The notes under the pieces were generated by a model that was given only the letters and a program-made list of their open reading frames with translations, made no database searches and was not told the origin of the DNA. The position numbers were made by a program, and so were the translations under genes. Below are positions 33,852 through 47,506 of a DNA stretch of 64,000 bases, piece by piece (the stretch's first letter is position 1; each line of letters begins with the position of its first letter). The stretch lies in contig VUYT01000035.1 of assembly GCA_008802785.1 (NCBI GenBank), positions 62,001 to 126,000 of the forward strand. The letters are read 5' to 3'. The DNA comes from Symmetrospora coprosmae. Its lineage: Eukaryota; Basidiomycota; Cystobasidiomycetes; Symmetrosporaceae.

Positions 33852-34288
33852 AGCTCAACTTGGCATGTGGATCAGCGTTAGTCGTAGCGTAGCGTTAGCC
33901 ATCAGCCATCAGAACCTTCAAGTACTGAGCTCCAGACGCGTCCTGCTTCAACGATAACGAATGCATTGCTGTAAGAACAGTGTGAAATAAGGAGAGGCCG
34001 ATCGAAACTGAAGAAGGCCGGGAAGGCAAGTCTAGCGAAGACGAGGACAAGAATGAGTGCGGTATGTAGCGGACACGGGCCTCTAGCGTCTACGTGCGGA
34101 TACTGCTTGGTCACTAAAGGCAGATGCGCAAGCTCTACGATGAAGCAGGTTGCTGTCAGAAGACAGGTGTTTAGACGAGGCGGCGCTCGGTGTTCTTCCG
34201 GCCGCTGTGGATGGCAATGCAGAGAGAGAGACCGTTAGCATAGCGTTATAGAGCCTGCGCAACGCAACCAAACGAACGCTCAGAGAAC
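33852..34288. other. convergent 3' region, MFS gene and UDP-galactopyranose mutase
   Basis: About 440 bp between two converging stop codons; likely both 3' untranslated regions. The mutase could read further into it if the last GTAAGT is used as a donor, but the in-frame TAA at 34289-34291 gives the usual protein length. Confidence 0.45.
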
Positions 34289-37036
<2,748 letters not shown>

Positions 37037-38026
37037 CTATACTTTCACGGCCCTCATACGACGTCGCGCGTAATGCCATCCGTCCGTGCTGGTCAGGAGC
37101 GTCTCTCCAGCCGATGGTGTCGATGGAGCGCCGCTTGCAGCTCCCGTATTCTCATAGGCGCCAGAGTCCGTGGGCGTCGCAGAGTCAGAGCCTGCACCGG
37201 ACACACCACCGCTTCCACCAGTGCTGCCATCGGTATGCACTGCTCCGGTCTCCCCGCCGCCCTGCAAGGGTGATCGTGTCGACGTGACGCCGTACTGGCC
37301 TGTACTGCCAGAGCTAGAGCCAGAGCCGGAGCCGGATCCAGAGCCCGACGCAGCACCGCCTGCAGCCCAAGTATCGGACCCAGTGGTTCCACCGCTTACC
37401 CCAGTGCCGGTCGTCTCGGAGTACTGGCCAGGCGTAGTCTGGACGCCGCCCGTGCCCGTGCCGCTCGTGGCAGATTCAGTGTAGCTGCCCTGTGCAGCAG
37501 TGCTCGTCGTGCCCGCCCCAGATCCTCCGCTCGCTGCACTGTACGACGGGAGCGTGTCTTTCGGCGACCAATTCAGCGGACCGACGGATGGGTACTTGGC
37601 GCCTGGGTCGTAGAACACCGTGATCATCTTGCCTGTTGCAGGGGTAGAGGCAGAAGCTGAAGTGGTCGCCGAAGAGGCAGAAGATGTAATGCTGGAATGG
37701 GCGCTACTGCCTGCCCCACCACCTAGAGCTCCTCCGGCACCGCCAGGGTGCGTCTGGGTAGTAGCCTCTGTTTGCGTTTGCGATTTCGTGCGCGTGCGCG
37801 TGACGGTGACTGTGCTGGTGTACGTGGTCCCGGGCACAAAGGCGCCTCCGCCTGTACCACCACCGCTCTCGCTCCCGCTGCCGCCCGACCAGCCCGATGG
37901 CACAGGTACAGGTGCAGGTGCGCCCGTAGGCTTGGGCTTGCACTGGCCTGCCTCGGCCAGAAGAGACAACGCCGGAGAGACGATGAGGAGCGCCACGGAC
38001 AGTCGAGCTGAAAGGGATGTGCGCAT
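37037..38026 (-). CDS. secreted Gly/Ser/Thr-rich protein
   Basis: A single open frame of 329 residues begins with a signal peptide (MRTSLSARLSVALLIVSPAL, then SLLAEAGQ). The mature part is dominated by Gly, Ser and Thr. It includes TSTVTVTRTRTKSQTQTEAT, an island of ordinary composition (MITVFYDPGAKYPSVGPLNW), and an alternating Gly/Ser run near 37315-37345. There is one Cys after the signal and no hydrophobic C-terminus, so GPI anchoring is unlikely. It ends in a basic tail ARRRMRAVKV. Such proteins are often heavily O-glycosylated wall or matrix proteins. Family unknown. Composition could hide an in-frame intron. Confidence 0.7.
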   Translation of the reverse strand: MRTSLSARLSVALLIVSPALSLLAEAGQCKPKPTGAPAPVPVPSGWSGGSGSESGGGTGGGAFVPGTTYTSTVTVTRTRTKSQTQTEATTQTHPGGAGGALGGGAGSSAHSSITSSASSATTSASASTPATGKMITVFYDPGAKYPSVGPLNWSPKDTLPSYSAASGGSGAGTTSTAAQGSYTESATSGTGTGGVQTTPGQYSETTGTGVSGGTTGSDTWAAGGAASGSGSGSGSGSSSGSTGQYGVTSTRSPLQGGGETGAVHTDGSTGGSGGVSGAGSDSATPTDSGAYENTGAASGAPSTPSAGETLLTSTDGWHYARRRMRAVKV

Positions 38027-39105
38027 CGGCGCTGGCTGCTAGCGATGGCGATGGCGATGGCCGTGTTTGGATGAGCGACTGACAGCCGGCTGCGAGGTGC
38101 TCGTTGGATTACTGGTCCAGCCAGGAGTGCGCGTCGTGCTATAGAGATTAGAGTGGGTGATGGCTGGCGTTGACAGGAGCGTGAGTTGGGACGGAGCCAG
38201 GCCCTCGGCAGCACGTACACGGCATGCAGCTCGCGTGCCGCGATGCTGGGCCGTCCCTGCCGCCGGGTATCAAAGGGAGAGGAGCAGGTGGTCATGTCGT
38301 TGCAAGGCGGGACACAAAGGTGGACGTGAGCGAGGCAATGCATGGACCGCTCTCGAGCGGCAGAGGCTGATGTTTGACCGCGACGCATAGTCAGGTGCTG
38401 GAGAGCAGCATGAGCAGTCTGAATGGCTGGCAGGGAGCAGCGTCCTCGGTCATTAGCGCCGTGTACGCGCTCATGGAATCGATACGACTGGGCGCGGTAC
38501 CCTGCGACGTGGCTTCTACAGACTAGACGTGTCGACTGTCGATCTCGCTGCTGGACACCCTCAAGCATTGCGCCTTTCGAGTGCCGGCCACGCTCAAGCC
38601 CGCCTGGACGCTTGCGGATCCCCGAGAGCGACTGCATCATGGCGCGCCTCCATCTCGCGCAAACGCCTTCATTGCCCCTTTGTCGGTATGCTAGCCGGAT
38701 GCCGGGTCTCCTGGATTCAGGTGCGGCCGAACCCGGAAGGGAAGGACCTCTCTGACGAAGACTTGCTCTGCGAGAGCGCGACAGCGAGGCAGTCTCATCA
38801 GGGAAAGCCACGGGTTATATGCACGGTTGCGCAGAAATATACGCAGCTTGCTGTGCGCTGTATAGCGCGATGTGCTGGAGTCGAGTCTAGAGCAGGAGCC
38901 AGGATGTTCGGTGGGCGACGGCGACCGGTCTCGGATGGCGCCGGTCTGCGATAAATTCGCCACCCTGCCTGCTCCGGGCGGGCTGCAGCTGGATGACGAT
39001 GCTCTGCAGACACGCGTGCGCAGATTCAGCACGAGGCAGGTCAGCTGGTCATCTTTACCTCTCTGCGACTATCGTACTCAGATCCTGCTGCATGCTCTCG
39101 CTACA
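38027..39105. other. divergent intergenic region
   Basis: About 1.1 kb between the start of the secreted Gly/Ser-rich gene (minus) and the start of an unknown gene (plus). No coding exon can be supported. Overlapping frames on both strands lack motifs and splice continuity. Immediately upstream of the secreted gene is a short tandem of GCGATG units near 38041-38060. Confidence 0.4.
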
Positions 39106-39908
39106 ATGACAGCTGCGACACGCTCGGCTTCGGCCACCCCCAATTGCAAATCACTGCTATCGCTCGACCAGCTGTCTCTATCGCGCCCGTCGACGTCGAC
39201 GTCCACTGGCAGCGCCCCGGCTATCGTCCCTGCCGGCGGGGAGGAGGGGTCGGAGGAGGATGCAGACTCGCTGCCAGCTCTGTCGCAGCCCGGCAGCGCG
39301 GCATCATCAGAGGACGGAGAGGAGGAATACACGGGGCCAGAGCTGCAGGCGCGGGCCATGGAGGCTGCTACCGCCTTGCTGTCGCAGTTCCTAGGAGGGC
39401 AGGAAGTCGAGCTGGACCACGGCCAGCGCAAGTGGCGGAGCCGCTCAGTGAGTTCCAAGCACCGAGTCCCGCGCGACAGAGGCAAGGCTGACTCTGTGCA
39501 TGCAGTACTCCTACGAAGGGAATGATTACGATGATGCGCCGCTGTCTCGTCTAGGTCTCGCTCCCGTGCAGCTTCTGCTCAATGTGCGTGGTCCTGTCGC
39601 GGCAGTTTCGCTGCGAGACGTCCCTCCCACGTGACTGCTTGCGATGGCATAGCGCTGACTCTTCCTCTGTTCTGCAGGCCCCTGCAGCGTCTCATCCACT
39701 CACGATACCCAAGAAGACTGTCACTCCTGCCAGTACCCCTGTAGCCATATCTCTAACCCCTTCAAGGCCGAGCCCGGTCAAGGTGGGCGGCCTTCAGACA
39801 CAGGCAACAGCGGATATCTTCAGCACTGACACCAGCTTCCAAAACCTGCAGAGCTCGAAAGCACTGCCGGCCAAGACTACTGCCTCTGGCTTTCTGCGGC
39901 TTCAGTAG
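39106..39908 (+). CDS. hypothetical protein
   Basis: Three exons (39106-39447, 39506-39583, 39678-39908, all phase 0) give 216 residues. The N-terminal third is Ser/Thr-rich, then strongly acidic (EEGSEEDADS, EDGEEEYTG). A helical segment follows: ELQARAMEAATALLSQFLGG. The short middle exon encodes SYEGNDYDDAPLSRLGLAPV, and the C-terminus is Thr/Ser/Pro/Lys-rich. It is probably intrinsically disordered with one or two short helices; I do not recognise a family. Upstream in-frame sequence without a stop leaves the start slightly open. Confidence 0.6.
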
Positions 39909-40405
39909 TTGCTCCCCCACGGACGCTGTCTTCTTGCGCATCAGCACACTGTCGTCCCGGTCGAGGCCTTCTTGTAGCTGTCCCCTCCGTCTCGCCCCTG
40001 TTGTTGCCGTCCTGCTGTCAAGCCGCCGTACAAGCAAAGCTTATCGAGGAGAATGATGCAGACGCGTCCTTGCAGTCTACTGTATTGATCTGTGTGACTG
40101 CATCCCCTCTGGCTATAAGTATGGTACCGTCATGCATGCCTCTGAAGAGCAAAGCCCTTGGCTAATAATGCTCCTCGTAAACAGAGGTGGTGCACGTGCC
40201 CCTTCAGGGAGCCCCTATTGTGGGTCAACGGGCCTGCTCGCGGCAGACATCTCCAGCTTCCATCGAGCACACACGCACTTTACTCTTCAATCCACTGCAC
40301 CTACATAGCATCCTCTGCACGACGCTCACCCACACTCCTTTACACAGAACTCTCCCGTATACCACGCTTTCGTGCAGCTCAGAACCGACGCTCTCTGCCC
40401 AATCT
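39909..40405. other. intergenic region upstream of a GPI protein
   Basis: About 500 bp between two plus-strand genes; presumably a terminator and the promoter of the secreted protein gene at 40406. The last 130 bp are rich in pyrimidines and CACA motifs. Nothing else is recognised. Confidence 0.4.
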
Positions 40406-41615
40406 ATGTCCAGCATGTCCGCACCCATTCTCGTCTCACTCCTCGCTCTGGCCGCGCCAGCGCTCGCAACGCTCGGAGCTACCTACCCAGTCGCGTCCAC
40501 AGTCTGCACTGGCGGACAGGGTGGGTCGCCTTGCTCTGCTTGCTCGTCTCCGTTTGCGTATAGCTCGCTGAAGCGGTCGTCTGCACAGCATGCGGCCCGT
40601 TCACCTGGGAGGTCATGGACTCGGTCAGCCCGCCAGCTGCCGACTTTGGTCGCACGAGCGTAGGCATCTACACCGGATCCGTCAACCAGCAGACGCTCTT
40701 CCTCGACCTCGGCACCGTCGCCGACCCGACCTCGGTGCTGCAGCTTGACGCTGCGCGGATTCCAGGTGAGGTTGTGGCGACAGGACAGGACAGGAGGCCC
40801 GGGCAGCTGGCTCGATGAAGGGGCCCGAGCTCCGGTCGCGTATAGCGTGACATGCGTAGCACCAGACAGAGCGAAAGGGAGAGCACTCCACGCTGACATA
40901 CTATCGCGCTTCCGTTGACAGCCTCGCTCGGCCCGGACGGCGATTTCTAGTGAGTGGTGGCAATGAGCTCAGTCAGACGTAAAGGCCTGAATGAAACCGA
41001 TCTTGAGGAGGCTGAATGTCACTCATCTTCATATCAGCTTCCTTCGCTTCGAGTCGGAGAGCGCAGTCGACCCGGCCACTGGCTTCCCTCTCCAGGCCTT
41101 CTCCGCAAAGTTTACGTGAGCGAGACGCCGCACGCCCAATACGCACATGCGAACGTCATTGACTGATGATCATGTCTTGCATCTGTCTTCGTGCCTGTAC
41201 AGCCTGACGGGAATGACCGGGCAGCTCACCCCTAAGGCATCCGCACAGATCAACGGCGTCGCTCTCGCTCGTGCGTTTTATGCTTTCAGGCTCTTGGCGC
41301 TCAATACGAGCCATACAGGCCGAGAGGCTTGCTAATCAACCCCGACCCCGTTCCGCTACCGAAACAGCAACCTCGCCAGTTCGCGGACGTACCTCGACAT
41401 CCGCCGCTGCCGCCACCTCCACCAGCGCAGGCGGTATCCGCGCAGCAGCCGCCGCCGCCTCGAGCGCGTCTAGCGGTCCGTTCGGCAACAGCAAGAATAC
41501 GACATCTACCGGCGCCAGCACAGCCGAGACGGGCGCTGCCTTCCGAGCGACAGGCGCAGTGTGGACCGTCAGCCTCGCAGCTGGTCTCGCGGGCCTGGCC
41601 TACACTGCGCTCTGA
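40406..41615 (+). CDS. GPI-anchored secreted protein, Kre9-like domain
   Basis: Six exons (40406-40520, 40574-40765, 40922-40949, 41038-41115, 41203-41270, 41368-41615) give 242 residues. A signal peptide (SMSAPILVSLLALAAPALA) leads to VVCTACGPFTWEVMDSV, then TLFLDLGTVADPT, GPDGDFYFLRFESES and FSAKFTLTGMTGQL. This is the pattern of the Kre9/Knh1-like beta-sandwich of fungal wall proteins: a Trp near the start and a closing YFLRFES strand. A Ser/Thr/Ala-rich linker follows, ending in a hydrophobic tail (VWTVSLAAGLAGLAYTAL) for GPI transfer. The last intron has a perfect branch point (TGCTAATCA). Two initiator ATGs (40406, 40415) are possible. A wall structural role is inferred. Confidence 0.8.
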
Positions 41616-42077
41616 GTTATCATGATGCAGTCTGCATGGCCATGCGGCTGCTCCGCGTATACCTGACTCTCTTTCAACCTGCTCACTTCGTACACTTCTT
41701 CTGTAGAGGCTCTCTGTTCTTGGTAGTGTGGGCTGTCCTGCTAGCAGATTCGGTCGGCAGTTGGGAAGGGCAGCCAGTTTATCAGTCATTATCCCTTCAC
41801 TGTTGACATCTCCGTGCAAGCGGAGAAAGGCATCTGCGGCCGAGATACATCCGCTCGCTCGCCCTCACCGTCGCTCGTCTCGCTGCTCGCTGTTCGTCTA
41901 CCTCTTCGTCTCGATTCGGAGCACAGTGACAGGGTGAATACATCGAGTTCCAAAAGCTTAAGCATATGCATTGCAGAGTGACATGTCCGGACATGTGGGA
42001 GAGGGGCAGACTGATGGGAGTGACGAAGTGGACAATGTAAGCGCGTGCAAAATGGCAAGGAAGGCCGAGGGCGGTTG
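41616..42077. other. convergent 3' region
   Basis: About 460 bp between the stops of the plus-strand GPI protein and a minus-strand secreted protein. It probably holds two 3' untranslated regions. No gene is seen. Confidence 0.45.
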
Positions 42078-42833
42078 TCACCACTGGCATTTGATGTAAG
42101 CCTTGCCCTTTGGGTACACGCACGGATCGGAGCATGCGGTCGCGGTGCCGATGTTCACGCAAGCAGTATCACGCTGGTCGGCAGGTGTAGTCTACATGGG
42201 TGAGAGGTTTTCAGTTCTTTTCTTCCGCGAATTGACGCCTGTACCGTCTGTGCACGCCGACACACTTACAAAACAATAGATGGGCCCCACATCACCGCAG
42301 TGAAGCATACCGGCGCCTGTAGGGGGTGGGAACAATGTCGTACGCATCAGCATCGTCGTATGGCAAGGTTTATCAATGACCGACTCACGGACGCCCTCGC
42401 CGTACTCTGAGAGTTGTTTAGCGTTGAGGCTCTCCCGGAATAGGCAGTCCTCATTGTTGATGCGCAAATGGACATCGTCTCTTGCTACTTCGGTCCAACC
42501 GTTGACGTTGATAGCACCAGGCAGCCAGCACTGGAATCCTTTGTCCTGAGCATACCATTGTCCGCCTTGTGCCATGGCACCATCTTCAGCATCCGAGGCA
42601 CCTATAAGTAGCGTCTCGTACTGGCAAGTCTGAGAATGGCTCCACCGAATAATCAGCCCAGGCTACCTCTCAGTGGGTGCGCATCGCAGACGGGAGACGC
42701 GAAACTCACTCCGTCCCTCATGCACTGGTTGATTTACCGCGTTGGCATCCAGACCCTGGACGTCCGCTGGAACAGCCATCGTCAAGACTGGCGTGAGGGA
42801 TAGAGCAAGGGCAATGTGACTGAAGCTGAGCAT
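42078..42833 (-). CDS. small secreted cysteine-containing protein
   Basis: Four exons (42710-42833, 42389-42601, 42270-42316, 42078-42191) give 165 residues. A signal peptide (MLSFSHIALALSLTPVLTMA) is followed by an acidic mature protein with GGQWYAQDKGFQCWLPGAIN, DDVHLRINNEDCLFRE, MLHCGDVGPIYCF, and a C-terminus containing DTACVNIGTATACSDPCV and ending YIKCQW. There are eight Cys in the mature part and no membrane anchor. No family is recognised. Size, secretion and Cys content fit a wall protein, adhesin or candidate effector; this is inference. It is convergent with the GPI gene at 40406. Confidence 0.75.
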
Positions 42834-43292
42834 GGCAGACAGATGGTATCTCAGGGTGTGGAAGTACGTCTGTGCTGACTGCGGGACTTAGTACGACCTG
42901 CGTACTGTCTGAGGGTGAGGATTCGAAGGAGAGGGTGTCCGATCTACGCGATGATGAGGAGGAAAGCAGGCTCGTCTTCTGGGAGCGGCAGTCGGGAGGG
43001 CAGAAATAGAATGGCCACTTGGCGAGTCAGCCATCATGGGAGGCGTTCCCTTCAACGCCGGAACCACATGGCTGGCGATTGGTCTGGCTGCCTTCGAGGA
43101 AGCCGTGCACGGTATGGAAGTAACCCGGGCTATGCGAGAGGAGAGGTCAGGTGAACAGAGGCGAGATATATGAAAGGGTGGTTAGTCTGTGCCGAAATCC
43201 GATCCACAGACACTGGCGCACTCATCCGAGCCTACCAAGGCAGATGTATATGCGATGCAAAGGTACACTCCTGCAAGAATACTGCTATACCT
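42834..43292. other. intergenic region, secreted-protein promoter and kinesin terminator
   Basis: About 460 bp between the start of the secreted protein and the stop of the kinesin gene, both on the minus strand. Nothing else is recognised. Confidence 0.4.
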
Positions 43293-46200
43293 CTAGCTTG
43301 CAAAGAACCACGAACTCCGCTTCGCATCGAGCGACTTTGGACTCGCCTCGACTGCTGCCCCTCCTCCGCCTCTGAGCGGTCTTGCGATCCGATTGCCGAG
43401 ACTGGCCGCTCCTGCCATCATAAGGGGCCTCTGCGCTCTCGCCTGCTCCATGCGCTCGCGAACGACCTGCATCTGCGCCTCGAAGCGCGCATTGGTGTTC
43501 ATGAGCTTCTCCTGAGCGTCCTGCAGCAGCGTCTCGAGGTTCTGGATGCGCTCATTCCGGGCGAGCAGGCGCTTCTCCGAGAGGGCGACGTCCTTCTTCA
43601 GGCTCGAATTCTGCTCGACGAGCTGGCGCTGCACAATGGCGAGCTGGTCCAGGTTCCGCGTGAGGAACTCCATCTTGCGCGCCTGTGCGCGGCTGTTGCT
43701 GTTGCGCAGCACCGTGTTGTACTGCTCGCGCGTCTCGTCGAGCGAGATCTCGAGCTCCACCACCTTCTCGCACCGGTCCTGCAGGTCGCGCATCAGCGAC
43801 TTCTTCATGACGTCAAAGTCGGCCAGCTGCGCGCTCATGGTCCGCCGGATCCGCTCCATCTCGCGAGCGCTGTCGGCCAGGTTCTTGCCGCCCTCGCTCG
43901 CTGCCGCGGTGACAGCGAAAGCGCGCTTCAGCTCCTCGTTGGCGCTCCGGAGCTCGTCTAACGTGCTCGTCAGGCTCTTGACCTCCTGCGTCCGCTTGTC
44001 GAGACCGGCTTTGGCCTCCACCAGCTCCTGCTGCACCGCATCACGCCTCTGCGACTGCTGTGCGTCCAGTCTGGCTTTGAGCTCGCTGCCGCCATCGGCG
44101 CTGATGCCCTTGTCGAGCAGCTCCTCGCATTCCTGCTCGAGCGAGGTAACCCGCAATTCGAGCTCGTCCCTTCTCCGCTGAGCCGCGTCGTGATCCTCCA
44201 TTGCTCGTCGAGCCTTCTCGCTCTGCTCCCGTGCCAGCAGCTGCGAGTCTGCGAGCTGCTTCCGCAGGATGGCAATATCGCTCGGCGACAGGCTGGCCTG
44301 ACTGTCGACGGCTTCGTCGAGCTTGAGCAGCGTTGCGCGTATTTGCTCCTCCTTCTCCGAGACTGCACCGGTGTCAAAGCTGCCCATGAGTTGTGCCAGC
44401 TTCTCGGCCTTCTTCTTCTCCTTTCCTTCGTTCGACGCCGACTTCTGTGCTGCCTTGGCTTCGGCCAGCGATTTGCGCAGCTCCTCGAGCTCGGCGGCAA
44501 GATCGGTGTTCTGCTCACGCGTCGCGTCCGACACGATGGCAGCCTCTTTGCTCTCGTATGTCAGGCGCTCGAGCTGCAGCTTGATCTCGTTCAACTCGGT
44601 CGACATGGCCTTGTTGTCGTTCGCCAAGCTGCTCTCGTGGCTCTGGAACAGCTCGAGCTCCTCCCGCATCTCCTTGATCTGCTTTTCCTGGCTGCTGAGT
44701 GCACTTTCCTGCACGGCGAAAGAGAGGCTTGAGCGCGGCACCACGACGGGGACGTGCCACAACTAAGCTCACCTTTTCAGCCAGCTGATCAGTAAGTTCG
44801 TTCTCGCGCCGTAAAAAGTCCTCCCGCTCGTCCTTGTCCATGCCCACTGCAGTCGGGGTCTGCGGTCTGCTTTCCAGATCGCGCAGCGTATCTAGAGCCG
44901 GGGTCCGCGGTGTTGCCCGCCCGCTAGCCGGCGTCTCCGGCGTTGCGCGCTGGTGAGCGCTGCCTAGAGCGCTCGCCTCCCCAGTTGAAAGGCCCAGTGC
45001 CTTCTCCATTGAAGCCCACTGCGCCTTGTCGACCGAGCTTCCCGAGCGCCACGATGACAGCTCCGCCTCGACCAGGCCAATGTACTTCTCGTAGTTGCCC
45101 ACATCCCGCTGCGCTTTCTTCAGAAGCGCCTTGAGTTCGGCAGGCGAAAGCTCAGCATTGATGCGTGCCTTGTTCTTGATGCTCTTTGCGCGCATGCCGA
45201 AGCGCAAGGTTGAGAGAGTCTCCGCTTCGTTGTACTCGCACGGCGAACAGTTGATGATGAGCGTCGTACGAGAGTTGCCTCCGAGCGACTCTTGCAGAAT
45301 TCTGCAGGTCAAACAGGTGCAGCGATATGCTCAGCAGGGTATAGCCGGAGGGGACCGACCGGCCGGATCTACCTACCTCGTAAGCTTCGAATCTCGATAC
45401 GGAATATGCGAGCTCTTGCCGTCCGTCAAAGCATTGATGACCATCCCGAGCGCCGACAAGCTCTTGTTGATCTTCTTGGCCTCTTCAAGCGTCTGCCCGC
45501 TCGCGCCCGTCTTCCCGACCTTCTCCGAACCAGCGAGATCGACAAGGTACAGGTTGCCAGTCTTTTGCGTGCCTGTCTCGGTATTGCGCTGGGCGATAGT
45601 GATCACGAAGATGGAGTGGGAGCGCGAAGACTCGGCATTCATGTCTGCGGGAGAGGAAGGCGTTAGTGTTGCGGAAAAAGCCTCACGCCAGCAAATACTA
45701 TTCGTGTACTCACTCGTCGCAGTGACAGCTCTCGCACTTCCACCTTGACGCATTATATCGAAGACTTCCTCTGCGCTTCCAACGTAGAAGTCAGACAGGT
45801 TTTTTACATAGACCCCGCGCGCTTTGTCCTCGTGGATGGGCAGATTGTCGTTCTGGGCTGTGCGGTGGTACAGACTTACGTCAGGGCATGCTATAGAGTC
45901 GCTAGACTGTCAGGATGACCGGTACTTACGCGCCAGCAGATCTCGAATGCGTTCCTGGAAGACGCCCATGCGCATCAGTCGCTATGTCTGACGATTGACA
46001 GCTGATCCTGCCTCACCATGTAGATCTCCATGTACGACACCTTGACGACGTACTCGAGGATCGGCGGGCTCTGCATAATGGTGTCAAAGATCTGCTGGGT
46101 AATGCGCGGAATCAAGCCTCTCAGGCGGGCGTCGTCGATACTGGCGCCCTGTGATAGTTGACATGGAGGTATCAGCAGGTTCTCCACAATCGCTGTGCTC

Positions 46201-46710
46201 CTGTAATGGCAAGCTCGGACGCACCATCATGGTGAAACTCTTGCCTGATCCCGTCTGCCCATACGCAAAGACCGTTCCGTTGTAGCCCGCGACGACGTCC
46301 TCTACGATGCCGCGCACGCCGTACTCGAAGATCTCCTCCTGCGTGCTCTCCATCCCAAAAGCGCGGTCATAGTTGAAACCGCCGGGCGGATCGGAGGTCG
46401 ACGTGAGCTTGACATTCGTGTTGCTGTCGTCAATGTCGACGACAATCTTGCCGCCTTCGCGCTGTTCGAGCGCATTGGGTGGACGGAACCTAATAAGCCG
46501 TACGGGGTGGCCAGCAGGAGACGACGAGGGTTTGGAGAGGGCGGTCGCACATCGACGGCGTTTTGCAAGGCGGCAGAGACGTGCAGCAGGAACAGAGCGT
46601 GTTGAGCCGTCAGCCACCGGACCTGTCTGGGCCTATGCGCTGAAGGAGGAGGCTAGCAGCAGCACGCACCGACACACGACCTTGATGTTGTTGCCTGCTG
46701 CTGCGCTCAT
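43293..46710 (-). CDS. conventional kinesin (kinesin-1) heavy chain
   Basis: Eight exons (46670-46710, 46225-46489, 46017-46148, 45930-45954, 45714-45857, 45377-45644, 44773-45301, 43293-44708) give 939 residues, the usual fungal kinesin-1 length. The motor domain (first 330 residues) shows [28 protein letters not shown] (P-loop), [13 protein letters not shown] (switch I), [17 protein letters not shown] (switch II) and [20 protein letters not shown]. The neck ([20 protein letters not shown]) precedes about 500 residues of heptad coiled coil. The tail near 43320-43400 is basic and Gly-rich. It walks to microtubule plus ends carrying vesicles and nuclei or supports hyphal growth. The Ser after GSGK in the P-loop is normal for fungal kinesin-1. 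Exon 4 is only 25 nt. Confidence 0.97.
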
Positions 46711-47506
46711 GGCTGCTCGATGCGATGCAGGAGCGCCAATGTCCTTCGGTTTGACGTGCAGGCGCCCAAGGCGCGTCCGGCTGTTGTCACTCGGCTGTCG
46801 CCTGAAGCGTTACAGCAAGAGCAGCGGTGGGCAGGGTCCAACGTGTCCCGACTTGCGATAGAATGCGTACGGTGTGGCAGGTGCGTCAGCGATGCCAGAG
46901 CTTGTCCGTGTCGCCGGTGGCCTCGTCTGTTGGGATGCTGGGCGCAACGCGTGCGCGGCAGAGGCCGTCAGGGCGGCGAGGGTCTCTGGGCAGCACCGTG
47001 CGAGAGAAGAAGCGCGTATCCAGGTGGATTATCCCCTGTGTCTGCTCAATGAGAGAGTAATCGTATCGTGTGCAATCGCTGCGACAGGCGGTGTGATGAG
47101 GGGTAGGCAAGCACGCAGTACCCGCAAGCGTGGATCCTGCCCGCCCTGTTTGTGCCTGACCTCCACTCGCACATCTTGGTATACAACGAAGCATGCGACC
47201 ATCCAATGACACACTGCTCCCCTCCCCTCCCCTGATCAGTCCCTATTCGACCCTCTCCTCTTCGCTGTCCAGCTCAATTGACGGAGCTAACGATGGCCCG
47301 ATGCTGGTGACGATGATAAGACGGCGAATAGCGCGGCGATGCAGACGGCGTGAATGCGGCGCTCCAAGCTGGCAGCGTCGCATCTGCATCGTGCTCCTCC
47401 ACCTCTTGCCCCTTCCGAACGTCGGTAGCTGGCAAAGTCGTCCTGCGAGCGCATGCCCTCCCTTCAGCTCTGGACACCGCCTTCGACGAGTCGCAATGGC
47501 AGCTAC
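46711..47506. promoter_or_regulatory. intergenic region upstream of kinesin
   Basis: About 800 bp between the kinesin start and the stop of the next minus-strand gene. It should contain the kinesin promoter. No further gene is supportable; short frames on both strands lack motifs. Confidence 0.4.

Noticed and set aside
43546-44732. Long plus-strand frames opposite the kinesin stalk
   Set aside because: They mirror the coiled-coil coding sequence and have no independent motif.
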